Below the pieces are notes generated by a model. The model did no database searches. It was not told the DNA's origin and saw nothing but the letters and a program-made list of their open reading frames with translations. From Fundicoccus_A sp052115865 (GTDB lineage Bacteria > Bacillota > Bacilli > Lactobacillales > Aerococcaceae), in contig NZ_JBQKME010000002.1 in NCBI RefSeq assembly GCF_052115865.1, forward strand, positions 231,564 through 295,563: DNA of 64,000 nucleotides. The letters are read 5' to 3'. Below are positions 61,976 to 64,000 of this stretch, one piece after another. The position numbers and the translations under genes are program-made. The first letter of the stretch is position 1. Each line of letters begins with the position of its first letter.

Positions 61976-62060
61976 CGTCACGCAAACGAATTTAATACTT
62001 TTGCCTCGTAATCCAATTGACTGACATTAAACAACACTTATGCCCAATTGACACCCACAA

Positions 62061-62870
62061 CTATAAAGTCTGAATAAAGTCTTTTTCTTCTTGTGTCAAC
62101 TCAAAGTCAAACACATCGATATTTTGTTTTTGGCGTTCAGCGTCATGTGATTTTGGAATCACGATAACGTCGCGGTCGATTTGGTAGTTCAGCAAAATTT
62201 GAGCCCATGTTTTGTGATATTTATTTGCAAGAGGTTCTAATTTTTCGCGCACAGAATCATCGAAACGCGAAAGCGGACCCCAAGACATGGAATAAATACC
62301 ATGCTCTTTTCCAAATGCGATAATCTCATCATTCCAGAGCCCTGGATGAGACTCGACCTGGTTAACGGCTGGGCGAATCGTCGCATGCTCAATCAAATAC
62401 GTTAATTGCTCCTCATTAAAATTTGATACTCCAATTGATTTCAAGTGCCCATTTTCCACATGTTTTTCTAGAACTTTCCAAGTAGCTAACATTTCATCCA
62501 AATTATCCCATGGATGATGAATTAAATATAAATCAATGTAGTCTGTTTGCATACCTTCTAAACTCGCTGCAACAGCTGCATCAATAGACGCTTCATCCTT
62601 CACGTATTCTGGACGCCCAGGTATTTTCGAAACAAGGAAAAATTCACCACGGTCAACAACCGACTCAGTCACAGCTTTACCAACCACCGCTTCATTGCGA
62701 TAGGAAATAGCGGTATCTAGCATGCGATAGCCCGCATCAATTGCCGACTCTAATTCCTTAGTATCCATATTAATATCGCCTTGATAATTATTATCCACCT
62801 TACCAAAAGTATTTGTACCCATTCCCAAAATTGGCATCAATTGGCCATTATTTAATTTAACAGTTTTCAT
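62061..62870 (-). CDS. Aldo/keto reductase
   Basis: 269-residue NADPH-dependent oxidoreductase of the AKR superfamily (2,5-diketogluconate reductase-like). Catalytic Asp-Tyr: RMLDTAISYRNEAVVGKAV; Lys in FFLVSKIPG; His in YLIHHPWDN; NADP site IPKSHDAERQKQN. Substrate not predictable. Start after AAGGAGG; lies 56 bases downstream of the SDR gene, so an operon is likely. Confidence 0.92.
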   Translation of the reverse strand: MKTVKLNNGQLMPILGMGTNTFGKVDNNYQGDINMDTKELESAIDAGYRMLDTAISYRNEAVVGKAVTESVVDRGEFFLVSKIPGRPEYVKDEASIDAAVAASLEGMQTDYIDLYLIHHPWDNLDEMLATWKVLEKHVENGHLKSIGVSNFNEEQLTYLIEHATIRPAVNQVESHPGLWNDEIIAFGKEHGIYSMSWGPLSRFDDSVREKLEPLANKYHKTWAQILLNYQIDRDVIVIPKSHDAERQKQNIDVFDFELTQEEKDFIQTL

Positions 62871-62898
62871 TGAGAACCCTCCTTTTATACCATTTTCA

Positions 62899-62908
62899 AA
62901 TAAATATC
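62899..62908 (-). repeat. GATATTTATT word between the SDR and aldo/keto reductase genes
   Basis: Reads GGGGATATTTATTTG on the minus strand, 18 bases after the SDR stop. Confidence 0.55.
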
Positions 62909-62926
62909 CCCTTAAAGCAAGTTAAA

Positions 62927-63646
62927 TCATTTATCTTCCGCTTCAAAAGTCCAACCATGATCATTATGATAAATCATCAGCTTGCTCATGCCACCGTCAA
63001 CGGTTATCGACTGCCCTGTAATAAAGCCTGCTTTTGGCGAGCATAAAAATAAAGCAAGTTCTGCAATATCGCTCACTTTACCTACGCGTCCGACGGGATG
63101 TTGAAGGTGGTCAGCTGCACTCAACTCAGCCTTTTCATCCGTTTCTATCCAACCTGGAGCAATCGCATTGACCCGAATTCCTCTTTCTCCTAATGAAATT
63201 GCCAAGGCATGTGTTAAAGCTTGAATCCCACCTTTAGCAGCTGCGTAACTTTCAGTTTGTGCCTGGCTCATCGCTTGACGGCTGGAAGATAAGTTAACAA
63301 TCGCAGCCTCTTTTGACATTAATGGTAACAATAACTGCGTCAAATAAAAAGGAGCACTCACTCCTACTAATAACGCCTGATTAAAGGCATCATAAGTCGC
63401 ATCATCAATTCCTATCATTGCTGGCAAGGCGTTATTAATTAAATAATCGACCTGACCAAAATCAGTCCGAATTTTTTCAACAAAAGCTTCTAAATCAGCT
63501 TGCTTAGCCACATTCCCTTGAAAATAATTATTTTCTAAGATATCAATTATCGCAACTTTAGCGCCTGCTTCTTCAAATTGTCTAACAATTTCCTTCCCAA
63601 TACCTTTAACGCCACCCGTTACAACTACAACCTTATCTTTAAACAT
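62927..63646 (-). CDS. Short-chain dehydrogenase/reductase
   Basis: 239-residue classical SDR. Cofactor loop TGGVKGIGKEI, NNA motif INNALPAM, catalytic Ser-Tyr-Lys in NLSSSRQAMSQAQTESYAAAKGG, and IRVNAIAPGWIETD. The ATG 63644-63646 is seven bases after GGGAGG; the 39-residue in-frame extension runs into the insertion sequence and is rejected. An IS3-type end lies only 49 bases upstream, so the native promoter may be displaced. Confidence 0.93.
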   Translation of the reverse strand: MFKDKVVVVTGGVKGIGKEIVRQFEEAGAKVAIIDILENNYFQGNVAKQADLEAFVEKIRTDFGQVDYLINNALPAMIGIDDATYDAFNQALLVGVSAPFYLTQLLLPLMSKEAAIVNLSSSRQAMSQAQTESYAAAKGGIQALTHALAISLGERGIRVNAIAPGWIETDEKAELSAADHLQHPVGRVGKVSDIAELALFLCSPKAGFITGQSITVDGGMSKLMIYHNDHGWTFEAEDK

Positions 63647-63742
63647 TCGCAAACCTCCCATCGAATTCCAAAAAACTTCACTAAATCTAGACATTGAACT
63701 GCCCCCTGTCAAGTAGACAGGTAAATAAACAAAATATTTGTG

Positions 63743-63769
63743 CCATGTATGATGTCTTATCATACATGG
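63743..63769. terminator. Hairpin inside the IS end
   Basis: CCATGTATGAT / ATCATACATGG with a 5-base loop, followed by seven T on the plus strand. It would stop transcription entering the element toward the transposase 3' end. Confidence 0.8.
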
Positions 63770-63776
63770 TATTTTT

Positions 63777-64000
63777 TTATGCCGGTATCTTTAATCCCAT
63801 ACTCAGTGTAACTCGCTTAGTGTTGTAGAAGTCAATATAATTCTTGATATCAGACTCTAACTGTTTAAAAGTCTCATAATCATTTAGATGATACATTTCT
63901 TCTTTGAGTGTTCCAAAGAAGCTCTCCATTGGGCCGTTATCGATACACTTTCCAACTCTTGACATACTCTGAATAACTTGATGTTTATCCACGAATTGTT
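63777..64000 (-). CDS. IS3-family transposase OrfB, C-terminal fragment
   Basis: About 74 residues of a DDE integrase-type transposase, open toward the right edge. SMSRVGKCIDNGPMESFFGTLKEE contains the last catalytic Glu with the N-P-E-FFG-LK-E pattern of IS3 OrfB, and YIDFYNTKRV follows. The start lies outside the window; the ATG at 63990-63992 is internal. Confidence 0.92.
   Translation of the reverse strand, partial: QFVDKHQVIQSMSRVGKCIDNGPMESFFGTLKEEMYHLNDYETFKQLESDIKNYIDFYNTKRVTLSMGLKIPA

Larger units (their letters stand above)
61035..62060. other. 1-kb gene-free region with 41-bp array and dispersed repeat
   Basis: No gene. In order: a G-rich, C-poor stretch (about 61080-61170), a GCCAGA / TCTGGC hairpin at 61189-61217, ACTCG / CGAGT inverted repeats near 61264-61315, a repeat segment (61316-61376), the array (61398-61857), and a second repeat segment (61863-61975). 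Confidence 0.7.
63695..64000 (-). mobile_element. IS3-family insertion sequence, one end
   Basis: The terminal inverted repeat begins TGAACTGCCCCCTGTCAAGT at 63695, as in IS3-family (IS150/IS1223-like) elements, followed by the transposase end. The other end and the target duplication lie outside the window. Confidence 0.85.

Noticed and set aside
63647..63763. N-terminal extension of the SDR protein by 39 residues
   Set aside because: The extension reads across the IS inverted repeat; the ATG at 63646 has an ideal ribosome site and begins at the family's normal N-terminus.

Overview
This is an AT-rich window from a low-GC Gram-positive chromosome of the order Lactobacillales. Gene content (V-type ATPase operon, GlgBCDAP glycogen operon, streptococcal-style mal genes, class A PBP, T-box in front of serS, LacI/CcpA-type control sites) fits a facultative anaerobe of the Aerococcaceae or Carnobacteriaceae. 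The family assignment is inference; nothing here fixes the species.

Layout. 1-0.6 kb: the 3' end of uppP. 0.6-9.2 kb: a nine-gene V-type ATPase operon on the minus strand whose c-subunit carries Na+-type ligand positions. 9.4-13.6 kb: serS with a serine T-box leader, queG-trmL, and rplY (L25/Ctc). 13.7-23.6 kb: an envelope and redox block with a NusG-II protein, ApbE flavin transferase, a KdgT-type permease, a LysM cell-wall hydrolase, an FMN-binding lipoprotein on a very long Ser/Glu arm, PrsA, YtxH-like, HIT, a tRNA-Arg(CCG) and a Gx transporter. Four of these resemble parts of a flavin-based extracellular electron transfer system. 23.6-31.4 kb: yhaM-yhaN-yhaO, a YlbF-family gene and a class A penicillin-binding protein.

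31.7-39.9 kb: the glycogen operon glgB-glgC-glgD-glgA-glgP with a cre-like site in its promoter. 40.4-44.9 kb: small genes (glyoxalase, cytidine deaminase, two unknowns) and a DUF368 (PopT-type) lipid-carrier transporter. 45-60.2 kb: a LacI regulator divergent from malQ-malP, a neopullulanase gene broken by one missing T, luxS, a VOC protein, an AraC regulator, and malE-malF-malG-malA-malR. Glycogen synthesis, maltodextrin import and phosphorolysis therefore sit side by side, with LacI-type operators overlapping the promoters of malQ and malE. 60.3-64 kb: cutC, a 1-kb gene-free stretch with a tandem array, an aldo/keto reductase, an SDR, and the edge of an IS3-family element at the right border.

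The most unusual signals are not genes. A 10-base word (GATATTTATT / AATAAATATC) occurs 17 times, mostly between genes or at gene ends, once as an inverted pair forming a terminator-like hairpin. Two unrelated-looking tandem arrays share a 41-bp period. Parts of a dispersed repeat at 18.0 kb recur on both sides of the larger array at 61 kb.
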